Of a stretch of 64,000 nucleotides of DNA, positions 19,161 through 28,286 are shown one piece after another. The notes under the pieces are model-generated. The model ran no database searches and was not told where the DNA came from. It was given only the letters and a program-made list of their open reading frames with translations. Source of the DNA: Ollibium composti (lineage in GTDB: Bacteria; Pseudomonadota; Alphaproteobacteria; Rhizobiales; Rhizobiaceae); assembly GCF_004801285.1 (NCBI RefSeq), contig NZ_SSNY01000007.1, positions 204,849 through 268,848 of the forward strand, given 5' to 3'. The stretch's first letter is position 1. Every line of letters starts with the position of its first letter. The position numbers were made by a program, and so were the translations under genes.

Positions 19161-19288
19161 CGGCGGTTTCGCCGGGGTCGCTGTCCTGCCCGTTCGGGCA
19201 GTTAGGGACGGCAAACCGTCCCAACTCGGATTTTCATGCGCCTGACCGGGCCGAACCCGGAAAGGAGAGCGGGCGGCGAACCGCCCGC
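19161..19288. repeat. Row of short perfect stem-loops in the rpsR-rplI spacer
   Basis: At least four hairpins stand one after another: CTGCCC-GTTC-GGGCAG (19186-19201), GGGACGG-CAAA-CCGTCCC (19205-19222), CCGGG-CCGAA-CCCGG (about 19246-19260) and GCGGGCGG-CGAA-CCGCCCGC (19269-19288). A fifth, CGGCG-GTTT-CGCCG, starts near 19162. None has a U tract, so they look like mRNA processing or stabilising structures rather than terminators. Confidence 0.65.
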
Positions 19289-19296
19289 GTCGTTAT

Positions 19297-19545
19297 TTAG
19301 CGAACCACGTAGGGCAGCAGGCCGAGGAAGCGGGCGCGCTTGATCGCCTGGGCGAGTTCACGCTGCTTCTTCTGGCTGACGGCGGTGATGCGCGAGGGCA
19401 CGATCTTGCCGCGTTCGGAAATGTAGCGCTGCAGCAGACGCACGTCCTTGTAGTCGATGCGCGGCGCGTTGGCGCCGGAGAACGGGCAGGTCTTGCGGCG
19501 GCGATGGAACGGACGCCGGGTCGGGATCTGGTTGATGTCGACCAT
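19297..19545 (-). CDS. rpsR: 30S ribosomal protein S18
   Basis: An 82-residue S18 with the usual [22 protein letters not shown] start and the conserved basic C-terminus [29 protein letters not shown]. It binds S6 on the small subunit. Its start codon overlaps the rpsF stop by one base, showing translational coupling. In relatives a DUF2232 gene often follows, but here only a 197-bp spacer with hairpins precedes rplI. Confidence 0.98.
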   Translation of the reverse strand: MVDINQIPTRRPFHRRRKTCPFSGANAPRIDYKDVRLLQRYISERGKIVPSRITAVSQKKQRELAQAIKRARFLGLLPYVVR

Positions 19546-20021
19546 TATTCTGCGCTCCCTTCAAAGCTGCGCGCCGGACGCGGACCACGGTCGCCGCGAT
19601 CACCGCCACGGTCGCCCCCGCGGTCGCCTCTGTCACGGTCGCCGAACGAGCGCGGACCGCGATCGCCGAAACCGCGGTCGCCTCGATCCGAGCGCTCCTC
19701 GCGCTTCTGCATCATCGCCGAAACGCCGTCCTCGTGCTTGTCGACCTTGATGCTCATGAAGCGCAGCACGTCTTCGGAGATGCCCTGCTGACGCTCCAGC
19801 TCGGCAAGCGCCGCCGGCGGGCAGGTCAGGTCCATCAGCGTGTAGTAGGCCTTCCGGTTCTTCTTGATCCGGTAGGTGAGGGACTTCAGTCCCCAGTTCT
19901 CGACCCGGCCGACCGAGCCGCCGCCAGCGGTGACGATGCCCTTGAAACGTTCAACGAGCTCATCGACCTGCTGCTGCGACAGATCCTGCCGGGCAAGGAA
20001 CACATGTTCGTAAAGAGCCAT
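19545..20021 (-). CDS. rpsF: 30S ribosomal protein S6 with Arg/Gly/Asp-rich tail
   Basis: A 158-residue S6. The globular domain (about 1-95) includes [20 protein letters not shown] and the S18-contacting [20 protein letters not shown]. It is followed by a low-complexity tail (about 108-158) of repeated [11 protein letters not shown] units. Tails of varying length and sequence are known in bacterial S6 (poly-Glu in E. coli), but here the tail is mixed-charge and arginine-rich. It is first of the unit and shares one base with rpsR. The 276 bp upstream of it contains no recognisable gene and should hold the promoter. Confidence 0.97.
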   Translation of the reverse strand: MALYEHVFLARQDLSQQQVDELVERFKGIVTAGGGSVGRVENWGLKSLTYRIKKNRKAYYTLMDLTCPPAALAELERQQGISEDVLRFMSIKVDKHEDGVSAMMQKREERSDRGDRGFGDRGPRSFGDRDRGDRGGDRGGDRGDRGPRPARSFEGSAE

Positions 20022-20297
20022 AGTTCTTTTGCCTTTCTTCGTTTCTCTCCCGGTTCCCGGCGGCTAAAGCCTCTGCAACTTCTCTGATCCTTCGAGGGCC
20101 TGTGGCCGCCTCAGGAGAAGAAAGGAGCATGACGAGACGGTCGAGAGCGGAGACACGGGAGGCGGAAGCCTTGTGGCTCCACGACGAAAGCTTTGTTTTC
20201 AGGGAAAACGGCCCTCGGCCCTCCGTTCAGCCCCCAGTCGGGACCGGCAGATTGCGGCTGCGTATACAGGATTTTGGCCGCAACGCAAGCCTGCGGA

Positions 20298-21482
20298 TCA
20301 AGTCTTGCGCTTGCGCAGCGCCAGCCGCCCGATCGCCAGCACCATATAGGCGCCGAAGAACAGCGCCAGCGACCAGCCGAAACCGGAAGGCCCGGCGATG
20401 TCCATGCCGATGCCGATGGCCTGCGGGCCGAGCACCATGCCGACCCCGTAGCACAGCACGAAGGCGGCGTTGGCCGAGGCGAGCTCGTGGCCCGAAAGCT
20501 GCGAGCCTAGATGGGCGAGCCCCACCGTGTACATCGCCGCGACGACGCCGCCCCAGACGAACAGCAGCGTCGCCATCAGGTGCCAGTTCTGCGCGAACAG
20601 CGGCATGAAGACGGTGCCGACGAGGCCGACGAAGGCGCACAGGAGCAGGAGGTAGCGGCGGTCGCCGACCCTGTCGGAGATCATGCCGATGGGAATCTGC
20701 AGCAGCACATTGCCGAGGCCGATCATGGTCAAAAGCAGTGCCGCGTCCGCTTCCGAATAGCCGATGCGGTTGCCGTAGACGGGAAACAGCGCGAAGCCGC
20801 CCGTTTCAACGGCGCCGAAGACAAGCACGGCCGCCGTCGCCGTGGGCACCAGCCAGATATAATGCAGGAAACCGCTGGTTTCCTCGCCTTCGGCGCGGAT
20901 CGGCGGGCTCTCGTTGCGGGCGGCCAGAACCGGCACGGCCGCCACCGCCACCAGCGCCACCGTCACGCCGAAGGGCAGGAAGCCGGTGCTGCCGAGATGG
21001 GCGAACAGCCACGGGCCCGCGGCGAAGCCAAGCGAAAGCACGGTGGCGTAGACGCCGAGCACCAGCCCGCGCCGCGACGGCGGTGCCGAGGTGCTGATCC
21101 AGAACTCGGACAGGATGAAGAGGATGGTCAGCGACACATGCAGGAGCACGCGCAGCGGAAACCACATCCAGAACGCCGGCGCGAAATGGAAGCCGACGAA
21201 GGCGACCGCCCCGGCCGCGATCATGAGAAGCATGGCCCAGGCGACACCTATGCGCGAGGCGAGCGGCGTCGCCAGCGGCGCGCCGGCGATCGAGGCGATG
21301 CCGGCCACGGCCGTGTTGAGCCCGATCATCGAGGCCGAATGGCCGCGCGATTCCAGGATGACGGACAGAAGCGGCATGCCGAGCCCGATGGCGATGCCCA
21401 CCACGCTGATCGAGGAGATGGCCGCGATGATCGACAGCCAGCGCACGCGTTCTGCGTCCTGAGGCTCGGTTGCGACCGTCAT
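20298..21482 (-). CDS. MFS transporter
   Basis: A 394-residue major facilitator protein with about twelve helices. The N-half motif between helices 2 and 3 is degenerate (LATPLASRIGVAWAM), while the C-half has GMISDRVGDRRYLLLL, the family's conserved loop. The overall look is a sugar-efflux/YcaD-like MFS of unknown substrate. It is last in the minus-strand run topA-rnr-DUF983-Nudix-MFS, 27 bp after the Nudix gene. Confidence 0.85.
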   Translation of the reverse strand: MTVATEPQDAERVRWLSIIAAISSISVVGIAIGLGMPLLSVILESRGHSASMIGLNTAVAGIASIAGAPLATPLASRIGVAWAMLLMIAAGAVAFVGFHFAPAFWMWFPLRVLLHVSLTILFILSEFWISTSAPPSRRGLVLGVYATVLSLGFAAGPWLFAHLGSTGFLPFGVTVALVAVAAVPVLAARNESPPIRAEGEETSGFLHYIWLVPTATAAVLVFGAVETGGFALFPVYGNRIGYSEADAALLLTMIGLGNVLLQIPIGMISDRVGDRRYLLLLCAFVGLVGTVFMPLFAQNWHLMATLLFVWGGVVAAMYTVGLAHLGSQLSGHELASANAAFVLCYGVGMVLGPQAIGIGMDIAGPSGFGWSLALFFGAYMVLAIGRLALRKRKT

Positions 21483-21509
21483 GAAAGACCCTGATGCTGA
21501 ACTGACTGA

Positions 21510-22247
21510 CTAGAGAACTTCGCGGATGAACCGCTTGCCGATCATCCGGTAGAACGGCACCTCGCCGCCGCCGGGCTTGAGCAGCGGATCGAAGGCGAGC
21601 CGCCGCTCCAGTTCTTCCAGGATCGTGCGGGTGATCGCCGGAATATCGGCCTGCCGGGCCTCCGCGAGCGGCAGCCAGACGAGTTCCTCCAATTCGTTCG
21701 TCGGCCCGCCCTGAGGCAATTCCACCGCGACGTCGCTGCGCCATGCGGCGAGGAAGCGGGTGTCGAAGCGGCGCACCCGGCCGGGCGGCGTGATCGCACG
21801 GGCGATGAAGCGCATCGCTTCCAGCGAAGGAGCGACGCCATGCTCGGCAAAACCCTGCCAGTCGCGCTTCGCGGTGCTGAACGGAGCCCGCCGGCCGATG
21901 AGCAGGCCGGCTTCCTCATAGGTTTCGCGGATGGCGGACAGCGCGATGGCCCGCGCCCGCGCCGCGCCCACTTTTCCGGCGCGCGCCGTCAGCCGCGCCT
22001 CTTCTTCGGGGGGCAGCGGCGTCGCCGCCGGGATTCGGCTGTCGGCCGGGTCGGTGCGGCCGCCGGGAAACACGAATTTCCCCGGCATGAAGGCGTGGCG
22101 CATGTGGCGCCGCCCCATCAGCACGCGGGCCGCGCTGCCTTCGCCGTCGAGCAGGATCAGGGTGGCGGCATCGCGCGGCCGCTTGGGACCCGCGCCCAAT
22201 GCGATGCGTTCGACCGCGTCCACTTCCGCCTTGCTCATTCCGTGCAT
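21510..22247 (-). CDS. Nudix hydrolase
   Basis: A 245-residue Nudix-fold protein. The Nudix box is split by an insertion: FPGGRTDPADSR comes first and the catalytic AIRETYEEAGLLIG follows after about 30 residues, a pattern seen in NUDT19-like CoA or acyl-CoA diphosphatases. The REx2EE catalytic acids are present. It lies 72 bp downstream of the DUF983 gene. The substrate is unconfirmed. Start 22247 is chosen; an ATG three codons later is also possible. Confidence 0.87.
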   Translation of the reverse strand: MHGMSKAEVDAVERIALGAGPKRPRDAATLILLDGEGSAARVLMGRRHMRHAFMPGKFVFPGGRTDPADSRIPAATPLPPEEEARLTARAGKVGAARARAIALSAIRETYEEAGLLIGRRAPFSTAKRDWQGFAEHGVAPSLEAMRFIARAITPPGRVRRFDTRFLAAWRSDVAVELPQGGPTNELEELVWLPLAEARQADIPAITRTILEELERRLAFDPLLKPGGGEVPFYRMIGKRFIREVL

Positions 22248-22319
22248 GCGTTCGACCTAGCCGAAAGTCGCCGGCCGGGAAAGGGGCGAATGCCTGCGGG
22301 CCATTGCACCAATGGCCAC

Positions 22320-22772
22320 CTACAGCTCCGGATGCGTTTCGAACTCGTCTTTTTCGCCGCCGAAGCCGTGCATGTAGCAGGCCCATTGCAGGCCCACGAC
22401 CGCGCCCTTGACCGGTTGCAGCAGCGCCAGCGAAAGCAGCACCGTCAACGGCGCCCAGACGGCGAGATGCTGCCACATCGCCCAATTGGAGGTCATCTCG
22501 ACCGCCATGAAGCCGCCGAGCACGACATGGCCGACGATGACGATGACCAGATAGGCCGGCAGGTCGTCGGCGCGGTGGTGGGAGATGTCCTCGCCGCACA
22601 CGGCGCACTTGTCGACCGTCTTGACGAAGGCGCGGAACAGCTTGCCCTCGCCGCAATGCGGGCAGCGGCCGAAAAAGCCGCGCTTCATCGCCTCCCAGAT
22701 CGGCCGGGCCGGCCGTCCGGAATGGTTCTCGCCGCCGAAAACCTGCGCTTCCATGCCTGCGTTCGTTGCCAT
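22320..22772 (-). CDS. DUF983 protein
   Basis: A 150-residue protein with an N-terminal zinc-ribbon-like motif (GRCPHCGEGKLF and KCAVCGEDISHHRADDLPAY) followed by two membrane helices (VIVIVGHVVLGGFMAV and LTVLLSLALLQPVKGAVVGL). DUF983 proteins are widespread in alphaproteobacteria and often follow rnr, and some are near cytochrome oxidase genes. Their function is not established. Its start is 2 bp from the rnr stop, so the two are co-transcribed. Confidence 0.9.
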   Translation of the reverse strand: MATNAGMEAQVFGGENHSGRPARPIWEAMKRGFFGRCPHCGEGKLFRAFVKTVDKCAVCGEDISHHRADDLPAYLVIVIVGHVVLGGFMAVEMTSNWAMWQHLAVWAPLTVLLSLALLQPVKGAVVGLQWACYMHGFGGEKDEFETHPEL

Positions 22773-22774
22773 CG

Positions 22775-25069
22775 TTATCGTCTCCTGCCGCGCGAGCGCC
22801 CTTGTGAAGCCCGGGCGCGGCCCTTTGCCTTGTGGAACGACCGCCGCGAGCCGGGCAGGGGCTTGGGCTCCGTCAGCATCTCGAAGCGCATCGCGCCGGC
22901 CATCGGCGCCACTTCCACGAGACGGACCTCGACACGGTCCGCAAGCTGGTAGCCTTTCCCGCTGCGTTCGCCGAACAGCGATCGCGCTGTTTCATCGTAG
23001 ATATAGTAGTCGCCACCCAGGGATGACACCGGAATAAAGCCATCCGCGCCGAACTGCGGCAATGTGACAAACAGCCCGGCCTTGGTGACGCCGGAGATGC
23101 GGGCGTCGAAGCGCTCGTCGACGCGCTCGGCGAGATACGCGGCGATCAGCCGGTCAACCGTCTCGCGCTCCGCCGCCATGGCGCGGCGTTCCGTCGCCGA
23201 AATCAGCACCGCCGTTTCCTCCAGCCGCGCTTCCTCCTCGCGCGTCAATCCGCCGGCGCCGAGGCCGAGGGAGGCGATCAGCGCGCGATGCACGATCAGG
23301 TCGGCATAGCGGCGGATGGGCGAGGTGAAATGCGCGTAGCGGCGCAGGTTCAGGCCGAAATGGCCGATATTGGCCGGCGAGTATTCGGCCTGGCTTTGCG
23401 AGCGCAGCACCACTTCATTGACCAGCGCCTCGTTGTCGGCGCCGCGTACCCGCTCCAATATGCTGTTGAACTGGGCCGGCCGCATCTGCGCGCCGCGCGC
23501 CAGCGACAGGCTCAGCGTCTGCAGGAATTCGCGCAGCGATTCCTGCTTGGCCAGCGACGGCGCGTCGTGGATGCGATAGATCAGCGCCTGCTTCCTGCCC
23601 TCCAGTGTCTCGGCCGCCGCGACATTGGCCTGGATCATGAATTCTTCGATCAGCTTGTGGGCGTCGAGCCGTTCCGGCACCACCACGCGGTCGACGGTGC
23701 CGTCTTCCTTGAGCAGGATTTTCCGTTCCGGCAGGTCGAGTTCCAGCGGCTGGCGCGCGTCGCGGCCGCGCTTCAGCACGGCGTAGGCGTCCCACAGTGG
23801 CTTCAGCACCGTGTCTAGGATCGGCCCGGTCTTGTCGTCGAGCACGCCGTCGATGGCCGCCTGCGCCTGGGGGTAGGCGAGCTTGGCGGCCGACTTCATC
23901 ATGACGCGATGGAAGGAATGGCGGATTTTGCGGCCTTCCGCAGAAAACGTCATGCGCACGGCGATTGCCGGCTTGTCCTCGCCCTCGCGCAGAGAGCACA
24001 GGTTGTTCGAGATGCGCTCCGGCAGCATCGGCACGACGCGGTCGGGAAAATAGACCGAATTGCCGCGCTTCAGCGCCTCGCGGTCGAGTGGCGTGCCGGG
24101 CCGCACATAAGCGGCGACGTCGGCGATGGCGACCGTCACCACCACACCGCCGACGTTGTTCTCGTCGGTGTCGGGCACGGCGAACACCGCGTCGTCATGG
24201 TCCTTGGCGTCGGCCGGATCGATGGTGACCAGCGGCAGGTCGCGCCAGTCTTCGCGCTTCTCCAGCGTGACCGGCTTCAGCGCCTCTGCTTCCGCCAGCA
24301 CATCCGGCGGGAATAGATGCGGGATGTCGTGGGCGTGGATGGCGATCATCGAGACCGCCTTCTCGCTGGTCAGCGAACCCAGCACCGAAAGCACCTTGGC
24401 CTTCGGCAAGCCGTAGCGCCCGGCCTTCGACGGCTCGACCTCGACGAGGTCGCCGTTCTTCGCGCCGTTCTGGAATTCCTTGTCGACGATCAGTTCGGGT
24501 TGCCGGCGCTCCACCGGCTCGATGCGGAACGTGCCGTCCTTCAGAACGCGGAAGATGCCGAGTACGGCTTCCGAGCGCTTCTCGAACAGCTTCATCACCC
24601 GCCCCGTATAGGCCGGCCCGCTCTCGTCGTCGGTCGGGAAGGTTTTGGCCAGCACGCGGTCGCCGATGCCGGGGGCAGGGCCGCCATTGCCGCGCGACGA
24701 GCGCAGCGCGACCGTCGGCGGCTGATCGCCCTGATAGTCGATCGGCCGCGCCAGAAGGCCGCCTTCGCCGTCGCGGCCGAAGATTTCGAGCACGGTGACG
24801 TGCGGCAGCGCGCCGGGGCGGATGTGGCGCTTCCGGCTCTTTTCCAAAAGCCCCTCGTCGGCGAGGTCGCGCAGCATGTCCTTCAACCAGATGCGATCGT
24901 CGCCGCGCAACGCGAACGCCTTGGCGATCTCGCGCTTGCCGGAGCGGTCCGGGTTTTCCGCGATGTAGCGCAGGACCTCGTCGCGCGAGGGGCGGTAGGC
25001 GTCCTTGCCGCGACGGGTATCGGTAGCGCGCGGATCGCCGTGGTGCCGTCCGGAGATCCTGCGTGCCAA
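22775..25069 (-). CDS. rnr: Ribonuclease R
   Basis: A 3'-5' exoribonuclease of the RNB family that degrades structured RNA, 764 residues. It has an N-terminal helix-turn-helix-like region, cold-shock domains, the catalytic RNB domain with TIDPADAKDHDDAVF and NSVYFPDRVVPMLPERISNNLCSL, and a C-terminal S1 domain (ISGVTKAGLFVTLPQFGADGFIPVSSL) with a basic tail. The catalytic aspartates are intact. It lies 4 bp after topA and 2 bp before the DUF983 gene, so it is in the middle of an operon. Confidence 0.97.
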   Translation of the reverse strand: MARRISGRHHGDPRATDTRRGKDAYRPSRDEVLRYIAENPDRSGKREIAKAFALRGDDRIWLKDMLRDLADEGLLEKSRKRHIRPGALPHVTVLEIFGRDGEGGLLARPIDYQGDQPPTVALRSSRGNGGPAPGIGDRVLAKTFPTDDESGPAYTGRVMKLFEKRSEAVLGIFRVLKDGTFRIEPVERRQPELIVDKEFQNGAKNGDLVEVEPSKAGRYGLPKAKVLSVLGSLTSEKAVSMIAIHAHDIPHLFPPDVLAEAEALKPVTLEKREDWRDLPLVTIDPADAKDHDDAVFAVPDTDENNVGGVVVTVAIADVAAYVRPGTPLDREALKRGNSVYFPDRVVPMLPERISNNLCSLREGEDKPAIAVRMTFSAEGRKIRHSFHRVMMKSAAKLAYPQAQAAIDGVLDDKTGPILDTVLKPLWDAYAVLKRGRDARQPLELDLPERKILLKEDGTVDRVVVPERLDAHKLIEEFMIQANVAAAETLEGRKQALIYRIHDAPSLAKQESLREFLQTLSLSLARGAQMRPAQFNSILERVRGADNEALVNEVVLRSQSQAEYSPANIGHFGLNLRRYAHFTSPIRRYADLIVHRALIASLGLGAGGLTREEEARLEETAVLISATERRAMAAERETVDRLIAAYLAERVDERFDARISGVTKAGLFVTLPQFGADGFIPVSSLGGDYYIYDETARSLFGERSGKGYQLADRVEVRLVEVAPMAGAMRFEMLTEPKPLPGSRRSFHKAKGRARASQGRSRGRRR

Positions 25070-25073
25070 GCCG

Positions 25074-27659
25074 CTACTCCTTCTTCTTTTTGGCGGCGGG
25101 CTTCTTCGCCGCCGCCTTGCGCGCCGGCTTCTTGCCGCCGCTCTTGGCGGCCCTCTCGGCGATCAGCGCAAGCGCTTCCTCGACCGTCACCGACTGCGGG
25201 TCCTTGCCCTTGGGCAGCGTCGCGTTGACCTTTTCCCAGTTGACATAGGGGCCGTATTTGCCGTCGCGCACGGTGATCTTGCCGCCGTCGGGATGCTCGC
25301 CGAGCTCCTTCAGCGCCGCCGGCGTGCCGCCGTTGCGGCCGCCCTTGCCCTTGGCCTGCTTCTCGGCGATCACCGAGACGGCACGGTTCAAGCCGATGGA
25401 GAACACGTCCTCGATCGATTCGACATTGGCGTAGGTGCCGTCGTGCAGAACGAACGGCCCGTAGCGGCCGAGCCCGGCCGAGATCATTTTGCCGGTTTCG
25501 GGATGCTTGCCGACGTCGCGCGGCAGCGACAGCAGCGCCAGCGCCTTCTCGTGGTCGATGGAATCGGCCGTCCAGCCCTTCGGCAGGCTGGAGCGCTTGG
25601 CTTCCTTGCCTTCGCCGCGCTGCACATAGGGGCCGAAGCGGCCGGAACGCAGCGTGATCTCCTCGGCGGTGTAGGGGTCCTTGCCGAGCACCTTGGCGCC
25701 GTCGACCGCGCCGCCGTTCTCGCCGTTGCCGTTGGCCTCGCCGCCGAGCTGGCGGGTGTAGCCGCATTCGGGATAGTTCGAGCAGCCGACGAAGGCGCCG
25801 TACTTGCCGAGCTTGAGGGACAGGTTGCCGGTCCCGCATTTCGGGCATATGCGCGGATCGGAACCGTCTTCGCGGGCGGGGAACACCAGCGGCGCCAGTT
25901 CCTCGTTCAGCGCGTCGAGCACGTCGGTGACGCGCAATTCCTTGGTCTCGTCGACATGCGCCGAAAAGTCCTTCCAGAAGTCGCGCAGCACGTCCTTCCA
26001 GGCGAGCTTGCCGTCGGAAATCTCGTCCAGCTTCTCTTCCAACGAGGCAGTGAAATCGTATTCGACATATTTGTCGAAGAAGTTCTCGAGGAAGGCTGTG
26101 ACCAGCCTGCCCTTGGCTTCGGGGATCAGCCGGCGCTTGTCGATCACGACATATTCGCGGTCTTCCAGCGTCTTCAGCGTCGCCGCGTAGGTGGAGGGAC
26201 GGCCGATGCCGAGTTCCTCCAGCTTCTTGATCAGCGAGGCTTCGGAATAGCGCGGCGGCGGCTCGGTCGTGTGCTGCGTGGCATTGACGGCCTCGCGGTC
26301 GAGTGCCTCGCCCTGGCGGATTTCCGGCAGGCGGCGGTTTTCCTCGTCTTCCGAATCCTCGTCCTTCTGGTCGGTATAGGCGGCGATGAAGCCGTCGAAA
26401 CGGACGACCGAGCCGACGGCGCGCAGGCCAGCGGTGCGGGAGCCGTTGACGGCCTCGATCTCGACCGTCGTGCGCTCGATCTCGGCAGCGTTCATCTGGC
26501 TGGCGATGGCGCGCTTCCAGATCAGCTCATAGAGCCGCGCCTGGTCTGCATCGAGATATTGGCGCACGGAAGCCGGCGTGCGGAAGAAGTCGGTCGGGCG
26601 GATCGCCTCGTGCGCTTCCTGCGCGTTCTTGGCCTTGGTGGTGTAGTGGCGCGGTTTCTCCGGCAGGTACTTGTCGCCGAATTCCTTGCCGATCGCGGCA
26701 CGGGCCGCCTCGATCGCCTCCGGCGCCATCTGCACGCCGTCGGTACGCATATAGGTGATGAGGCCGGCCGTTTCGCCGCCGATGTCCATGCCCTCGTAAA
26801 GGCGCTGCGCCACCTGCATGGTGCGGTTGGCCGAGAAGCCGAGCCGCGAGGAGGCGGCCTGCTGCAAGGTGGACGTGGTGAAGGGCGGCGCCGGGTTGCG
26901 CCTGGTCGGCTTGGCTTCCACCGACAGCGCGCGGAAGGAAGCGCCCTCCAGCATCGCCTTGATGCCGTCGGCCTGGTCCTTGTTCTTGATGTCGAGCTTC
27001 TGGAGCTTCTTGCCCTCATAGGCCGTCAGCCGCGCCTCGAACGTGTCCTTGCGCGGCGTGCCGAGGATGGCGGCGATGTTCCAGTATTCCTCGCGGACGA
27101 AGCGCTCGATCTCCGATTCGCGGTCGCAGACGAGGCGCAGCGCCACCGACTGCACGCGGCCGGCCGAGCGGGCGCCGGGCAGCTTGCGCCACAGGACCGG
27201 CGACAGCGTGAAGCCGACCAGATAGTCGAGCGCGCGCCGCGCCAGATAGGCGTCGACCAGCGGCGCGTCGATCTCGCGCGGGTTGGCCATGGCGTCGAGC
27301 ACGGAATTCTTGGTGATGGCGTTGAAGACGACGCGGCTGACCTTCTTGTCCTTCAGCGCGCGCTTCTGCTTCAGCACTTCCAGCACATGCCAGGAAATCG
27401 CCTCGCCCTCGCGGTCCGGGTCGGTTGCGAGGATCAGCCCGTCGGCGTCCTTCACCGCCTTGGCGATGTCGGCCAGCCGCTTGCCCGAGGCCGTGTCCAC
27501 CGACCAGGACATGGCGAAATCCTCGTCGGGCTTGACCGAGCCGTCCTTGGCCGGCAGGTCGCGGACATGGCCGAAGGAGGCCAGAACCTTGTAGTTGCGG
27601 CCGAGATATTTGTTGATTGTCTTCGCCTTTGCGGGCGATTCGACGACGACGACGTCCAT
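25074..27659 (-). CDS. topA: DNA topoisomerase I
   Basis: Relaxes negative supercoils. The 861-residue type IA enzyme starts with the TOPRIM domain (MDVVVVESPAKAKTINKYLG; acidic residues in ATDPDREGEAISWH). The active-site Tyr303 is in GLITYMRTDG. The C-terminal region has a four-cysteine zinc ribbon (CPKCGTGNLSLKLG...CSNYPECGYTRQ) and repeated GRYGPFVL/GKYGPYV modules, ending in a Lys/Ala-rich tail. It heads the run topA-rnr-DUF983-Nudix-MFS. In many relatives dprA is directly upstream, but not here. Confidence 0.97.
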   Translation of the reverse strand: MDVVVVESPAKAKTINKYLGRNYKVLASFGHVRDLPAKDGSVKPDEDFAMSWSVDTASGKRLADIAKAVKDADGLILATDPDREGEAISWHVLEVLKQKRALKDKKVSRVVFNAITKNSVLDAMANPREIDAPLVDAYLARRALDYLVGFTLSPVLWRKLPGARSAGRVQSVALRLVCDRESEIERFVREEYWNIAAILGTPRKDTFEARLTAYEGKKLQKLDIKNKDQADGIKAMLEGASFRALSVEAKPTRRNPAPPFTTSTLQQAASSRLGFSANRTMQVAQRLYEGMDIGGETAGLITYMRTDGVQMAPEAIEAARAAIGKEFGDKYLPEKPRHYTTKAKNAQEAHEAIRPTDFFRTPASVRQYLDADQARLYELIWKRAIASQMNAAEIERTTVEIEAVNGSRTAGLRAVGSVVRFDGFIAAYTDQKDEDSEDEENRRLPEIRQGEALDREAVNATQHTTEPPPRYSEASLIKKLEELGIGRPSTYAATLKTLEDREYVVIDKRRLIPEAKGRLVTAFLENFFDKYVEYDFTASLEEKLDEISDGKLAWKDVLRDFWKDFSAHVDETKELRVTDVLDALNEELAPLVFPAREDGSDPRICPKCGTGNLSLKLGKYGAFVGCSNYPECGYTRQLGGEANGNGENGGAVDGAKVLGKDPYTAEEITLRSGRFGPYVQRGEGKEAKRSSLPKGWTADSIDHEKALALLSLPRDVGKHPETGKMISAGLGRYGPFVLHDGTYANVESIEDVFSIGLNRAVSVIAEKQAKGKGGRNGGTPAALKELGEHPDGGKITVRDGKYGPYVNWEKVNATLPKGKDPQSVTVEEALALIAERAAKSGGKKPARKAAAKKPAAKKKKE

Positions 27660-27917
27660 GGATGCTCTTGGTGCAGGCGCTGCGGCAGGTGACGAGCCGC
27701 GGGCGAATTGTCATTCGGATCGCCCGTCAAATGGCCGTGCTTTTCGATCCGGTCAAGAGCCAGGGCGAAAATGGCCTCGTCCTCGCTATACAACCATTGC
27801 GCGATTATCATTAAAGTTTGCAATTTTAGATAATGGGAATAGATTGTCCCTGCCTTGGCGAAAGCGCTTCCGATTTGGCCAGGGCGACGACGCAGACGGC
27901 AGGCGAGGACGTCCGAA

Positions 27918-28121
27918 ATGCGGCAGATCTATACCAGAAGGCGGACCGAGACGCTCGACTACATGCAGTCCATGCTCGGCCAGTTGCGCACCATGGCGGA
28001 AGCCGAACGCTGCGACATGCTCGCCTACCTGATCGAGATGGCCTATCTCGAGGCCTCCGACATCATCCGCGGCGAGCGCCCGGCGCGCGTCCAGCAAGGC
28101 GGGCGGCGGGGAGTGGCCTGA
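27918..28121 (+). CDS. Small hypothetical protein
   Basis: A 67-residue protein of unknown family: MRQIYTRRRTETLDYMQSML, then a helical, acidic middle (MAEAERCDMLAYLIEMAYLEASDIIR) and a basic Arg/Gln/Gly tail. Its layout suggests a small cytoplasmic helical protein. The start is supported by GGCGAGGA (27902-27909) at proper spacing; an earlier ATG (27855) has no such site. It is a stand-alone gene divergent from topA, with no informative context. Confidence 0.65.
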   Translation: MRQIYTRRRTETLDYMQSMLGQLRTMAEAERCDMLAYLIEMAYLEASDIIRGERPARVQQGGRRGVA

Positions 28122-28286
28122 CGATGGCACCCTCCGCCGCGCTGGGGCGAGCCGGCAGCTAATCCTTATGGGCGAATTGATGGATCGCGGGCTTGAGCCC
28201 ATGATACGGGCTTCGGCGGTCCCTGCGCTGCCTTGCCCGGCCAGCCTCACCGGCATGTGAGCGGCCGGGCATCATCTTGAGGCGGA

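Noticed and set aside
20102..20608. A plus-strand frame between rpsF and the MFS gene
   Set aside because: It is Arg/Ala/Pro-rich, runs antisense into the MFS gene and resembles no protein.
25005..27692. An 895-codon open frame antisense to topA
   Set aside because: topA is complete on the minus strand and the antisense product shows no family features.
27452..27823. A 123-codon frame overlapping the topA start
   Set aside because: Its first 40 residues look protein-like, but most of it overlaps topA in another frame and no ribosome site or family is visible.
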